DNA of 64,000 bases, taken from positions 1 to 64,000 of the forward strand of contig JAOYTL010000020.1 in the NCBI GenBank assembly GCA_025846845.1. Direction: 5' to 3'. Position numbers and translations under genes: made by a program. A model generated the notes under the pieces. It did not search any database. It was not told the origin of the DNA and saw only the letters and a list, made by a program, of their open reading frames with translations. Below are positions 38,959 through 47,975 of the stretch, piece after piece. The stretch comes from Alloboseaceae bacterium BT-24-1. Lineage in GTDB: Bacteria > Pseudomonadota > Alphaproteobacteria > Rhizobiales > Beijerinckiaceae. How positions within the stretch are numbered: the stretch's first letter is position 1; every line of letters begins with the position of its first letter.

Positions 38959-38991
38959 GACAACCTCTCCCCTCGTTATCGTTGTGAGCTT

Positions 38992-39933
38992 TCAGACCTT
39001 GAACGCCGCCTTCTTCATCACGCTGGCCGAGAAGGCGACCGAGCCGATGATGATGACGCCGAGCACGATGTCCTGAACGTAATAGGGCGCGCCGAGCAGC
39101 ACCAAGCCGTTGCCGAGCACTTTCAGCACCAGTGCAGCGAAAACCGTGCCCGGCACGTTCGGCTTGCCCGGCTCGAACATGGTCATGCCGAGCAGCACGG
39201 CGGCGATGGCATAGAGCAGGTAGTCGCCAGCCATGTTCGGCGCGGCCGAGGACAGGTTGGCGGCGAGCAGCACCGCTGTGATCGCGGCGAGGATACCGGA
39301 GAGCAGCAGGCCGATGCGCTTCATCTTCCCCGTCGCAATGCCGGAGAGCCGGGCTGCCTCGTCGGCCTCGCCGGTCGCGACCATATGGGCGCCGGTGCGG
39401 GTCCATTTGACCAGGCCCCAGGCGAAGAGGGTGACGCCCGTCAGCCAGAGCACGAGATTGGGGATGCCGAAGGTGTAGCCGCGCGCCAGTCCGGTGAAGC
39501 TCACCGGCCAGCGGCCGACGAAGGCGACGCCCTGGGTGATCATGAAGGCGAAGCCCTTGGCGATCGCGGCGGTGCCGAGCGTCATGATCAGCGAGGGAAT
39601 GCGCAGCACGGTGACACCGTAGCCGTTGAGCCCGCCGAGCAGCGCGCCGACCGACAGGGCAGCCAGGACCGCGACCAGCGGCGGATACTGCAGCTGCACC
39701 AGCCAGCCGCAGACCACTGCGGACAGGCTCGCCATCTCGGCGATCGAGAGGTCGAGCTCGGCAACGGTGAAGGCGAGCGCGAAGCCGAGCGCCAGGATGG
39801 CGAGGAAGCTCGTATCCTTCAGCACGTTGACGACGTTCATCGTCGTCGCGAAGTTCGGTGCGAAGACGACGAAGAAGACGATCAGGGCGAGGCCGGCGAG
39901 CGCGGTGCCGTAGCGGCCGATGATCTCGCGCAT
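38992..39933 (-). CDS. ABC sugar importer permease (RbsC/FrcC type)
   Basis: A 313-residue, roughly ten-segment permease of the CUT2 class. Recognisable parts are FAVAELDLSI-like sequence (AFTVAELDLSIAEMASLSA), LGGLNGYGVTVLRIPSLIMTLG and the C-terminal GVIIIGSVAFSAS. It starts two bases after the SDR gene in operon order and is followed by the binding protein. Confidence 0.88.
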   Translation of the reverse strand: MREIIGRYGTALAGLALIVFFVVFAPNFATTMNVVNVLKDTSFLAILALGFALAFTVAELDLSIAEMASLSAVVCGWLVQLQYPPLVAVLAALSVGALLGGLNGYGVTVLRIPSLIMTLGTAAIAKGFAFMITQGVAFVGRWPVSFTGLARGYTFGIPNLVLWLTGVTLFAWGLVKWTRTGAHMVATGEADEAARLSGIATGKMKRIGLLLSGILAAITAVLLAANLSSAAPNMAGDYLLYAIAAVLLGMTMFEPGKPNVPGTVFAALVLKVLGNGLVLLGAPYYVQDIVLGVIIIGSVAFSASVMKKAAFKV

Positions 39934-39935
39934 CG

Positions 39936-40715
39936 TCAGGCGTTCCCTGTCGCGATCGCCGAGATCGGCGAGAGTATCTCGATGCCGCCAGTGACCGGGA
40001 TCAGCGCGCCGGTGACGAAGGCTGCCGCCGGCGAGAGCAGGAAGGCGATGACGCCCGCCACATCCTCCGGCCGGCCGAGGCGTCCGAGCGGGGTGCGCTG
40101 CGAGGCGCCCTCGACCAGCGCGTTGAACTGCCTGGCGAAGCCGCCGCGCACCATCGGCGTGTCGATGATCCCCGGCGCGACCGCATTGACGCGGATGCCG
40201 TGGCGTCCGAGCTGCTGGGCCATGCCATAGGTCAGCGTCACCACGCCGCCCTTGGCCGAGCCATAGGCGAGATTGGCGCCGCCATTGCTATGGGCGATCG
40301 AGGAGATGTGGACGATGGCGCCACCCTCGCCCTGCGCGATCAATCGCTTCGACACGGCCTTGGAGACGCGAAAGACGGCGGAGAGGTTGATGTCGACGAG
40401 CTTGTCCCACTCATCGTCCTCCATCTCGACCATCGGCACCGGCCGCGAGGCGCCAGCGCCGGTGACGAGATTGTCGAGTCGGCCGAAGCGTTCGACCGCG
40501 AGTTCCACCAGCGCCCCGGCGAGACCCCGGTCGCGGACATCGCCGGTCATGGCGGCGACGTCGGCGCCTTCAGCCTGCAGACGATCCGCGAGTTCGACGA
40601 GAGAACTGGCTTCCAACCCCGAAAGGACGAGCCGGTGTCCAGGGGCCAGCGTCATCGCAAGCGCGCCGCCGATGCCGCCGGAGGCACCCGTGATCAGGGT
40701 GACGGGCTTCGGCAT
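39936..40715 (-). CDS. SDR-family dehydrogenase (polyol/sugar type)
   Basis: A 259-residue classical SDR with TGASGGIGGALA, the NNAG-equivalent changed to TGAGAS, HISS and YGSAKGG. The NNAG motif is replaced by VTGAGAS, unlike the other SDRs in this window. ATG 40715 is the family start; the frame continues upstream without homology. Between the FGGY kinase and the permease, it probably oxidises an imported polyol to the ketose that the kinase phosphorylates. Confidence 0.82.
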   Translation of the reverse strand: MPKPVTLITGASGGIGGALAMTLAPGHRLVLSGLEASSLVELADRLQAEGADVAAMTGDVRDRGLAGALVELAVERFGRLDNLVTGAGASRPVPMVEMEDDEWDKLVDINLSAVFRVSKAVSKRLIAQGEGGAIVHISSIAHSNGGANLAYGSAKGGVVTLTYGMAQQLGRHGIRVNAVAPGIIDTPMVRGGFARQFNALVEGASQRTPLGRLGRPEDVAGVIAFLLSPAAAFVTGALIPVTGGIEILSPISAIATGNA

Positions 40716-40836
40716 CAGGCAGCCTTGCGGGCGAAGGCGGATACACGAAACGCGACGACGCAGCTCGGGAGCGACATGGACCTCTCTCGGCGGATTGGTT
40801 CCATTTGGGTAAGGCGCAAGCCCTTCAGCCGCAACG

Positions 40837-42381
40837 TCAATCGACGTGCAGGGCCGTGGCTGCAGACGCATGACGCGCGAGGCCGGCGAGCGGTCCGTCC
40901 TCTTGCGTAGCGGCGACAAGATCGCGCGAGATCGGCACCAGAGCTCTCTCGGCCCGGCGGAACAGAGCGAACAGCGCATCATAGGCCGGCTTGAGAGCCG
41001 GATCGGGCTCGAACCGGCGCGCGACCGTGACGAGCATCTCTTGCGCTTCGGCGAGCGAGGCGAAGCGGCCGAGGCCTGTGAAGGCAACGATCGCCGCGCC
41101 GAGCAGGCCCGGCTCCTTCGAGGCCGCGACGACGACCGGCCGACCGCAGAGATCGGCCTTGATCTGGCTCCAGACCGGATTGGCGGCAGCGCCACCGCCG
41201 AAGCGGATTTCGGTGGCAGCTCGGTTCAGCGCAGTCTCTGCTCGCTCCAGCACGATCCGGTTCAGGCAGGCGACGCCTTCCAGCACCGCAAAGGCGAGAT
41301 CGGTCGGGCCATGCTGGCGGTTCAGCCCGATGAGGGCGCCGCGCAAGGACGGGTCCCAATAGGGCACGCGCTCGCCCTGGAGATAAGGCAGGAAGAGCAA
41401 TGGCTGCGGCTGGCGCGGGCCAGCGAGCAGCGCGCCGATCTCCTGTCCGACATCTGCTCCATCGCGCCCGAGCAGCGCCAGCAGCCAGGAGACGGTGTCG
41501 GCGCCGGTTTGGCTGGGGCCGCCGAGCTGGAACAGGCCGCGCCAGTCGACAGTGAGCAGGCCTTCCGCCCGCGCCGGCTCGCGGCCGACGACGCCGAGCA
41601 CTTCGGTGGTGCCGGAGATGTTGTAGGCATAGCCCTCGCGCATGGCGCCGAGGCCGACCACCGCCGCCCAGGTGTCGTTGGAGGCGCAGAAGACCGGCTT
41701 GCCGACGAGGCGGTCGAGCGGCGCCGGCAGACCGACCTGCACCGGGCCGACCTGATCCCAGGGCTCAAGCATCTCCGGTAGCACCGCAGCGGGAATGCCA
41801 GCGGCCTTCAACAGATCGTGGCCACCGTGCGGGGATGCTGCCGCCAGCAATCGCGCCATTGAGATGGGGTCGCTGGCCCGCCGGCCGGCCAGGCGGAAGT
41901 TCAGGTAATCCTTCGGCTCGAGCAGGCAGGCGAGCCCGGCGAACGCCTCCGGCTCCTCCTCGCGCAGCCAGGCGAGGCGGGCGAGCGGGTGGAAGGCGTT
42001 GATCGCGGCGCTCTCCGGATGGACTGGGTCGAACCGCTCGCGCAAACGCGCCGCGAGTGCGTCCGAGCGCGTATCCTTCCAGGTCATCGCCGGGCGCAGC
42101 GACTGGCCGTCGCGGTCGAGAAAAATCTGCGTGCGAGTGACGCCGCAGATCGCGACAGCCTCGACCGCGTCGAACAGCGCGGGCGCCTCGGCTGCCAACG
42201 CGATGCAAGCCTCCGTCAGCAACTTCCACCAGGCCTCGGCCTCGATCTCTGAGCGGCCCGCGCGGTCGTCATGGCTCACCGGCCCGGCAATGGCGTACTG
42301 GGCGCAGATAGCGCCGGTTTCATCGACGAGAGCGGCGCGGAACGAGGTGCCGCCAAGATCGCAAGCGAGGACGATGCTCAT
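40837..42381 (-). CDS. FGGY-family carbohydrate kinase (xylulokinase-like)
   Basis: A 514-residue sugar kinase with the Hsp70/actin fold of FGGY kinases. The N-terminal phosphate loop is CDLGGTSFRAALVD; the substrate-site WKDTRSD and the C-terminal IRFGGGAAANPVWSQIKAD (FGGY second signature region) are clear. It phosphorylates a ketose or polyol. First gene of the leftward sugar unit; 31 bases separate it from the flavoprotein gene upstream, so some read-through from that operon is possible. Confidence 0.86.
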   Translation of the reverse strand: MSIVLACDLGGTSFRAALVDETGAICAQYAIAGPVSHDDRAGRSEIEAEAWWKLLTEACIALAAEAPALFDAVEAVAICGVTRTQIFLDRDGQSLRPAMTWKDTRSDALAARLRERFDPVHPESAAINAFHPLARLAWLREEEPEAFAGLACLLEPKDYLNFRLAGRRASDPISMARLLAAASPHGGHDLLKAAGIPAAVLPEMLEPWDQVGPVQVGLPAPLDRLVGKPVFCASNDTWAAVVGLGAMREGYAYNISGTTEVLGVVGREPARAEGLLTVDWRGLFQLGGPSQTGADTVSWLLALLGRDGADVGQEIGALLAGPRQPQPLLFLPYLQGERVPYWDPSLRGALIGLNRQHGPTDLAFAVLEGVACLNRIVLERAETALNRAATEIRFGGGAAANPVWSQIKADLCGRPVVVAASKEPGLLGAAIVAFTGLGRFASLAEAQEMLVTVARRFEPDPALKPAYDALFALFRRAERALVPISRDLVAATQEDGPLAGLARHASAATALHVD

Positions 42382-42412
42382 GCCCTCGCCCTGCGTCAGG
42401 AACGGACGCTGG

Positions 42413-43714
42413 TCAAGCGGCGCGATCCTTCATGCCGCCATCGGTCAGGCGGTACCAAGCGATGATCGCCGAGACATAGAGCTCGTTCAGCGCGTGCAGC
42501 GGCAGCGGCGATATCGGCACGACCGGGAAAGGCAGGCGTGTCCTGTCACCGGTCGAGAGATACTGCGCCATCGCCTTGCCCATCGCCGTCTGCAGGCCGA
42601 TGCCGCGGCCCATGCAGCCGATATCGACGAGCAGGCCCGGTTCCGGCTCGTGCAGATGCGGCAGGAAATCGCGGGTCAGCGCGACGCGGCCGCACCAGCG
42701 ATAATCGAAGCGCAGACCCTTGGCCTGCGGATACATCTTGCCGACGACGCGTTCGAGATGGGCCCAGTCGGCGGCATCGCGCGGCTCGCGGAAGGGGCCG
42801 CGCCCGCCCATCAGCAGGCGATTCTCGTGGTCCTTGCGGAAATAGAGCAACAACTGGCGGGTGTCGGAGGTGACCTGGCCCTCGGGCAGGATCGTGCCGG
42901 CGAGATTGTCGGAGAGCGGCTCGGTCGCGACGATGAAGGAATTCGGCCGGATCACGGTCTGGCGCAGTTTCGGGATCAGGTCGCCGGTGTAGCCGTTGGT
43001 CGCGATCACCACGCGCGGCGCGGTCACACTGGCGCCCTGTGCGGTCCGCACCACCCAATTGCCGCCGTTGCGGCGTAAGCCCGTCACCGGGCTCTGGCCG
43101 TGGATCACGGCGCCCGCCTTCTGCGCGGCACGAGCGAGACCGCGGGCATAGGCGAGCGGCTGGACGCCGCCGCCGCGCGGGTCGAGCCAGCCGCCGAGAT
43201 AGCGATCGGTGCCGATCAGGCGGCCGACCGCATCGGCGTCGAGGAAGCGGGCGGCGACGCCGCGCGCACTCCATTCCTCGGCCCGGCGCTTCACCGTCTC
43301 GACCATGGCCGGCGTATGGGCGCCCTGAATCCAGCCGGCGCGGCGATGCGGCACGTCCATGCCGTGCTTCTCGATCAGCCCGAAGACGAGGTTTGCCGTC
43401 GAGCCGACGAAGGAGACCAGGGCCTCGCCCGCCTCGGGTCCGTATTTCGAGACGATCTCGGAGGGATCGTATTTGATGCCGGGGATGACCTGCCCGCCAT
43501 TGCGGCCGGAGGCGCCCCAACCCGGCTCATGCGCTTCCAGCACGACGACGGAGACGCCGGCCTCGGCGAGATGCAGCGCTGTCGACAGGCCGGCATAGCC
43601 GGCGCCGACGATGCAGACATCGGCCCGGACATCGCCCGCGAGCGGGGGCGTCTGCGGCGCTGCCGGGGCAGTCGCATGCCAGAGCGAGGGCTGCAGCGGG
43701 AAGGGCTCGGCCAT
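42413..43714 (-). CDS. FAD-dependent oxidoreductase, gamma-glutamylputrescine oxidase/DAO type
   Basis: A 433-residue flavoprotein of the D-amino-acid-oxidase family. The FAD motif is CIVGAGYAGLSTALHLAEAG (residues 34-53), followed by the PuuB-like WGASGRNGGQVIPG. It probably oxidises an amine or secondary amino acid taken up by the adjacent ABC importer. The importer genes lie directly upstream on the same strand (ten-base gap), under the same XRE-cupin regulator. Confidence 0.83.
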   Translation of the reverse strand: MAEPFPLQPSLWHATAPAAPQTPPLAGDVRADVCIVGAGYAGLSTALHLAEAGVSVVVLEAHEPGWGASGRNGGQVIPGIKYDPSEIVSKYGPEAGEALVSFVGSTANLVFGLIEKHGMDVPHRRAGWIQGAHTPAMVETVKRRAEEWSARGVAARFLDADAVGRLIGTDRYLGGWLDPRGGGVQPLAYARGLARAAQKAGAVIHGQSPVTGLRRNGGNWVVRTAQGASVTAPRVVIATNGYTGDLIPKLRQTVIRPNSFIVATEPLSDNLAGTILPEGQVTSDTRQLLLYFRKDHENRLLMGGRGPFREPRDAADWAHLERVVGKMYPQAKGLRFDYRWCGRVALTRDFLPHLHEPEPGLLVDIGCMGRGIGLQTAMGKAMAQYLSTGDRTRLPFPVVPISPLPLHALNELYVSAIIAWYRLTDGGMKDRAA

Positions 43715-43724
43715 GGCGGTATCC

Positions 43725-44456
43725 TCAGATCGGCTTGAGCACGCGGCGCAGGAAGTCCTGGGTGCGCGGGTTGCGCGGCGCGCTCAGCACCTCGCGGGCC
43801 GCGCCCTCCTCGACGATGACGCCGCCATCGAGGAAGAGCACGCGGTCGGCGACCTCGCGGGCGAAACCCATCTCGTGGGTCACAACCAGCATGGTCATGC
43901 CCTCCTCGGCGAGGCTCTTCATCACGCCGAGCACCTCGCCGACCAATTCCGGATCGAGCGCCGAGGTCGGCTCGTCGAACAGGATCGCCTTGGGCTGCAT
44001 GGCGAGGGCGCGGGCAATGGCGACGCGCTGCATCTGGCCGCCGGAAAGCTGGGCAGGATAGGCGCCGAACTTGTCGGCGAGGCCGACGCGGGCGAGCAGG
44101 TCGCGGCCGCGCTCCAGTGCCTGCGCCGGCGGCTCCTTCTTCACATGGATCGGCCCCTCGACGACGTTCTCGAGCGCGGTCCGGTGCGGGAACAGGTTGA
44201 AGCGCTGGAACACCATCGCCATCGCTGTGCGGATGCCGACGATCGAGCGATCGGCACGGTCGACCCTGGCCCCGTCGATCAGGATCGAGCCGCCGTCATA
44301 GGCTTCGAGCCCGTTGATGCAGCGCAGGATCGTCGACTTGCCGGAGCCGGAGGGGCCGATCAGACAGACGACCTCGCCGCGCTGAACGCTCCCCGTGATG
44401 CCCTTCAGCACCTGATGGGTGCCGAAGCTCTTGGTGACCCCGGAGAGCTCGATCAT
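43725..44456 (-). CDS. Polar amino acid ABC importer ATPase
   Basis: A 243-residue ATPase of the GlnQ/HisP class: Walker A GPSGSGKST (about residues 34-42), LSGGQMQRVAIARAL, ILFDEPTSALDPE, VTHEMGFARE. Overlaps the permease gene by four bases. It powers the importer whose binding protein is at 45222. Confidence 0.92.
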   Translation of the reverse strand: MIELSGVTKSFGTHQVLKGITGSVQRGEVVCLIGPSGSGKSTILRCINGLEAYDGGSILIDGARVDRADRSIVGIRTAMAMVFQRFNLFPHRTALENVVEGPIHVKKEPPAQALERGRDLLARVGLADKFGAYPAQLSGGQMQRVAIARALAMQPKAILFDEPTSALDPELVGEVLGVMKSLAEEGMTMLVVTHEMGFAREVADRVLFLDGGVIVEEGAAREVLSAPRNPRTQDFLRRVLKPI

Positions 44457-45115
44457 CGCTTGGCTCCCTTGCCGAAGCGGCGTTCGAGCCAGCCGACGAC
44501 GGCGATCAGCGGCAGACTCATCGAGAGATAGAGCAGCGCCACCAGCGTGTAGACCGTCATGTTCTTGAAGGTCGACGAGGCGAGCAGCGAGCCCTGCAGG
44601 GTCAATTCGGCCACGGTGATCGTCGAGGCCTGCGAGGAGTCCTTCAGCATCATGATCATGATGTTGCCGTAGGGCGGCAGCACGATCTTGACCGCCTGGG
44701 GCAGGATCACCCGGCGCATCATCATGCCCCAGCCCATGCCGATCGACTGGGCCGCCTCGATCTGGCCGTGGTCGACCGCCTCGATGCCGGCGCGGAAATT
44801 CTCGGATTGATAGGCGGAATAGGCGATGCCGAGCCCGATGATCGAGGCCTGCAGTGCCGAGAGCGCCAAGCCGAACTCGGGGAAGACGAAGTAGATGTAG
44901 AAGAGCTGCACCAGGATCGGGATGCCGCGCAGTATGTTGACGACGGTCTTCGCGACGAAGGCGAGCCAGCCGATGCCCGAGACGCGCATCAGCGCCCAGA
45001 CGAGGCCAAGCGCCGTCGACAGCGCCAGCGAGCCGAGCGTCACCAGGATCGTGAACTTCAGCCCCTGAAGCAGCAGAGGCAGGAATTGGGCGGCATCACG
45101 CAAAAAAGCTTGCAT
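44453..45115 (-). CDS. Polar amino acid ABC importer permease
   Basis: A 220-residue HisM/GlnP-type permease with about five membrane segments; the EAA loop reads EAAQSIGMGWGMMMRRVILPQA (split across about residues 118-139). A single permease gene suggests a homodimeric channel. It lies about 105 bases behind the binding-protein gene and overlaps the ATPase gene by four bases. Confidence 0.9.
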   Translation of the reverse strand: MQAFLRDAAQFLPLLLQGLKFTILVTLGSLALSTALGLVWALMRVSGIGWLAFVAKTVVNILRGIPILVQLFYIYFVFPEFGLALSALQASIIGLGIAYSAYQSENFRAGIEAVDHGQIEAAQSIGMGWGMMMRRVILPQAVKIVLPPYGNIMIMMLKDSSQASTITVAELTLQGSLLASSTFKNMTVYTLVALLYLSMSLPLIAVVGWLERRFGKGAKR

Positions 45116-45221
45116 CGGAGCTCGGCGTCACGGGAAGGTCACGGCGATGGATCGGCCTTGGCCCGTCAGCCGGATCGCGCTGGACCCGGCCGGGGTATAG
45201 GCCGACAGGTCTCCAGCCCGC

Positions 45222-45977
45222 TTATTCCAGGCCCCATTTGGCGAGGATCTTGTCGAGCGTGCCGTCGGACTTGACCTTGGCGAGACCGGCATTGATCTTC
45301 TTCAGCAGTTCGCCGTCGCTCTTGCGCACGCCGATGCCGACCGAGCCGGTGATGATGGGCTTGTAGGACTTGACCAGCCGGACGTTCGGGAACTGCCCCT
45401 GCTTCAGCGTGTAGGCCATGATCGGCGCGTCGGCGAAGGCGGCCTGGACGCGGCCGGCATTGACGTCGGCGAGGATGTCCGGCGAGGTCTTGTAGAGCTT
45501 CACCTCGGGGAACAGGCCGGTCTTCTGCAGCGCGTCGACATAGGCGGTGCCGATCTGGGCGCCGACCGTGTAGCCCTTCATGTCGGCGAGCTCGACATAG
45601 TCCTTCTTGTCCGCGGCCGGGACCAGCAGGCCCTCGCCATAGGTGTAGATCGGATCGGAGAAGTCGATCACCTCCTTGCGGGCCGGGGTGATGTACATCG
45701 CCGCCGAAATCAGATCGATCTTGCTCGCGGTGAGCGAGGCGACCAGCGTCGAGAATTGCATGCCTTCGACCTCGACCTTCAAGTCCGAAGCCGCGGCGAT
45801 CGCCTTGACCAGGTCGACCATGACGCCTTCGATCGTGTTGGTCTTGGTGTCGAGGAAGGTGAACGGCATGCCGGTCGGGGTCGAGCCGACCTTAAGGACG
45901 GATTGTGCGGCGGCAGGCGATATGGTCGCGGCAGCAGCGCCTGTGGCCAGCAGGGTCAGGAAGGTCCGGCGTTCCAT
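45222..45977 (-). CDS. Polar amino acid ABC importer, solute-binding protein (family 3)
   Basis: A 251-residue periplasmic protein with a signal peptide ending AAAQ. The family-3 signature is present (IEGVMVDLVKAIAAASDLKV, ITPARKEVIDFSDPIYT). It is the first gene of the leftward importer operon, which starts within the divergent operator region, so its transcription is under the XRE-cupin protein. Ligand: an amino acid or related amine, not determinable here. Confidence 0.9.
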   Translation of the reverse strand: MERRTFLTLLATGAAAATISPAAAQSVLKVGSTPTGMPFTFLDTKTNTIEGVMVDLVKAIAAASDLKVEVEGMQFSTLVASLTASKIDLISAAMYITPARKEVIDFSDPIYTYGEGLLVPAADKKDYVELADMKGYTVGAQIGTAYVDALQKTGLFPEVKLYKTSPDILADVNAGRVQAAFADAPIMAYTLKQGQFPNVRLVKSYKPIITGSVGIGVRKSDGELLKKINAGLAKVKSDGTLDKILAKWGLE

Positions 45978-46020
45978 GGCAATGTCCCCTCATTTGTCTG
46001 TGCGCCTGGTGAGGCACCGG

Positions 46021-46050
46021 CTCGTATTTTCATGAGCATGAAGATACGAG
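46021..46050. promoter_or_regulatory. 30-bp operator palindrome (site 1) for the XRE-cupin regulator
   Basis: CTCGTAT and ATACGAG flank a core TTTCATG-AG-CATGAAG, giving a 30-base palindrome with one mismatched pair plus the two central bases. It lies about 45 bases upstream of the binding-protein start, where it can cover the leftward promoter. Confidence 0.75.
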
Positions 46051-46077
46051 CATAGGACGATCTTGCCGGCAAGCGAT

Positions 46078-46093
46078 TTTCATGCACATGAAA
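46078..46093. promoter_or_regulatory. 16-bp operator palindrome (site 2)
   Basis: TTTCATG-CA-CATGAAA is a perfect 7-2-7 inverted repeat with the same core as site 1. Its centre is exactly 50 bases from that of site 1, and it lies 20 bases before the regulator ATG, as expected for autoregulation. Confidence 0.75.
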
Positions 46094-46113
46094 TAGACCA
46101 TGAAGGAATCGCG

Positions 46114-46701
46114 ATGAGCCTGCCTGCCACCGACCTGCCGCATCTGCATGTCGACCGCGAAATCGGAGCGCGGCTGCGCCAGCTCCGGCGCGCCCGCCGG
46201 CTGTCGCTGGAGGAGCTCGCGAGCCGCACCGGGCTGTCGATCGGCTTCCTCAGCCAGATCGAGCGCGGCCTGTCCTCGCCGACGCTGCGTGTGCTCGCCT
46301 CCGTTGCCGACGCACTCGGCGTCGCGATCTCGGAACTCTTTCCCGCAGATCAGCGGCAGGCCGACCCGACAGCGACCATCGTGCGCCAGACCGATCGCGG
46401 CGAGTTGCAGCTCTGGCGCTCCGGCATCCGCAAGCAATTGCTGACCCCGCAGGCCGAGGGCGCCAAGCTCAACCTCTTCGTCGTCGAGATGGAGCCCGGC
46501 GCCAGCACCGGCGACGAGCATTACATCCACAATGGCGAGGAAGCCGGCCTCGTGCTCAGCGGCACCATGTTGCTCAATGTCGAGAACGAGAGCTGGGTCC
46601 TGCGCGAGGGCGACAGCTTCCGCTTCCTGTCCTCGCGCCCGCATCGCTTCGCCAACCAGCATGACGGCGTCACCCGCGTGCTCTGGGTCAACTGCCTGTA
46701 G
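46114..46701 (+). CDS. XRE-family regulator with C-terminal cupin domain (PuuR-like)
   Basis: A 195-residue regulator. The HTH is at about residues 18-72 (LRQLRRARRLSLEELA, GLSIGFLSQIERGLSSPTL) and the cupin at about 115-190 (EHYIHNGEEAGLVLSGTM). This layout is that of PuuR-type regulators of amine or amino-acid use, in which the cupin binds the effector. ATG 46114 is chosen because AAGGAA precedes it and the earlier ATGs lie inside operator site 2. It is divergent from, and presumably controls, the importer/oxidase operon. Confidence 0.88.
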   Translation: MSLPATDLPHLHVDREIGARLRQLRRARRLSLEELASRTGLSIGFLSQIERGLSSPTLRVLASVADALGVAISELFPADQRQADPTATIVRQTDRGELQLWRSGIRKQLLTPQAEGAKLNLFVVEMEPGASTGDEHYIHNGEEAGLVLSGTMLLNVENESWVLREGDSFRFLSSRPHRFANQHDGVTRVLWVNCL

Positions 46702-46849
46702 CTGACATGCGCATGCATCCAGTGCATGACAATACTCTTTCCTGATAGCCCGATCTGCGTCTAAGCCAATGCCGCCATGAGGAAAGGCGGCTGGACACAG
46801 CGCTTCTCCCGGCATGATCGTTGACCAGGGAAACGCAAGGGAGGTCGGC

Positions 46850-47023
46850 ATGGCAGGGCAAGCCGCCAGCAGGGCCATCCCGTTGGGCTCCGCATCGGGG
46901 CCGCAGCGGCAAACCATCGGTGTGATCCAGATCAATGCGCCGGCAACAACGGTGGCGAACGGTCGCGCCCTCTATCCCGAACAACCAGCCAGCCTTCCCG
47001 CGCCAGAGGACAAGCAGCCATGA
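46850..47023 (+). CDS. Possible small protein, 57 residues, unknown
   Basis: An open frame with a strong ribosome site (AAGGGAGG, about six bases before ATG 46850) and a stop that overlaps the next gene's start as ATGA. The product is Pro/Ala-rich with no signal, membrane segment or cysteine and no family that I recognise. The ribosome site plus four-base overlap argue for translation, perhaps as a leader coupled to the hydrolase; composition alone argues little. Confidence 0.4.
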   Translation: MAGQAASRAIPLGSASGPQRQTIGVIQINAPATTVANGRALYPEQPASLPAPEDKQP

Positions 47024-47892
47024 CACAAGCGCGACGGCACCAGCACGACGCTCTCGATGGAACCTCCGCCGGCGCGGCCAGGCCGGCCGAGATCAATGGC
47101 GAATTTCAGGTGAAGCTGCCCGATGGCGCCATGCTGCGCGCTCTGTCGCAGGGCCAGGGCCGGCCGTTGCTGCTGGTCAGCGGGCTCGCCGGCAGCGCTG
47201 CCTTCTGGGACGATAATGCCGCGACGCTCGCCCGCTCCTTCCAGGTGCTGCGCTTCGACCAGCGCGGCATCGGCGCCAGCGACCGCGGCAGCGCGCCCTG
47301 CACGATCGACCAGCTGGCGCGTGACTGCCTCGCGGTGCTCGATGCCGCCGGCATCGAACGTGCCACCGTGCTTGGCCACTCGACCGGCGGCTGCATCGGC
47401 CTGTCGCTGGCGCGCCAGGCGCCGGAGCGGCTCGACGGGCTGATCGTCAGTGGCGGCTGGTTGAAGCAGAACCGCTACATGACCGCGCTGTTCGAGACTC
47501 GCCTCGCCATCCTCGACCAGCATCCGCGCGCCTATGCGGCGACCGCAGCACTGATGACCTATCCGCCGACCTGGCTCGAAGCGCATTGGAGCGTCTACGA
47601 GACGGCGGTCGCGGCCGCACCGGAAACCCCGGAGGCGAAGCAGATCGTGCGCGAGCGCATCGACGCGCTGCGCTCCTTCGATGGCTCGAACTGGGCCGGC
47701 GGGATCGACGTACCGACGCTGATCCTCGGCACCCGCGACGACATGATCGTGCCCGCCTTCCTGCAGGAAGAGCTCGCGGCCGCCATGCCCGCGGCACGCA
47801 AGACGCTGCTCGATTCAGGCGGGCATTTCTTCCCGATCTCCCGCCCCGATGCCTTCACCGCCAACGTGGCCGAATGGATCGGGGCCCTGTAG
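47020..47892 (+). CDS. Alpha/beta hydrolase
   Basis: A 290-residue hydrolase of the RutD/PcaD-like kind. The oxyanion region is LLLVSGLAGS, the nucleophile elbow VLGHSTGGCIG (Ser about residue 112), the acid is in GTRDDMIVP and the histidine in SGGHFFPI. Substrate unknown. It lies 0.3 kb behind the XRE-cupin gene, and its start overlaps the stop of the 57-codon frame. Confidence 0.83.
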   Translation: MTQARRHQHDALDGTSAGAARPAEINGEFQVKLPDGAMLRALSQGQGRPLLLVSGLAGSAAFWDDNAATLARSFQVLRFDQRGIGASDRGSAPCTIDQLARDCLAVLDAAGIERATVLGHSTGGCIGLSLARQAPERLDGLIVSGGWLKQNRYMTALFETRLAILDQHPRAYAATAALMTYPPTWLEAHWSVYETAVAAAPETPEAKQIVRERIDALRSFDGSNWAGGIDVPTLILGTRDDMIVPAFLQEELAAAMPAARKTLLDSGGHFFPISRPDAFTANVAEWIGAL

Positions 47893-47975
47893 CGGCACCG
47901 CGACGAACTGCCCCGTATTCAACGCAGCAGGCTGCGCTATCTCAGAAGGAGTCTAGACTGAGGAGAGACGACCCG

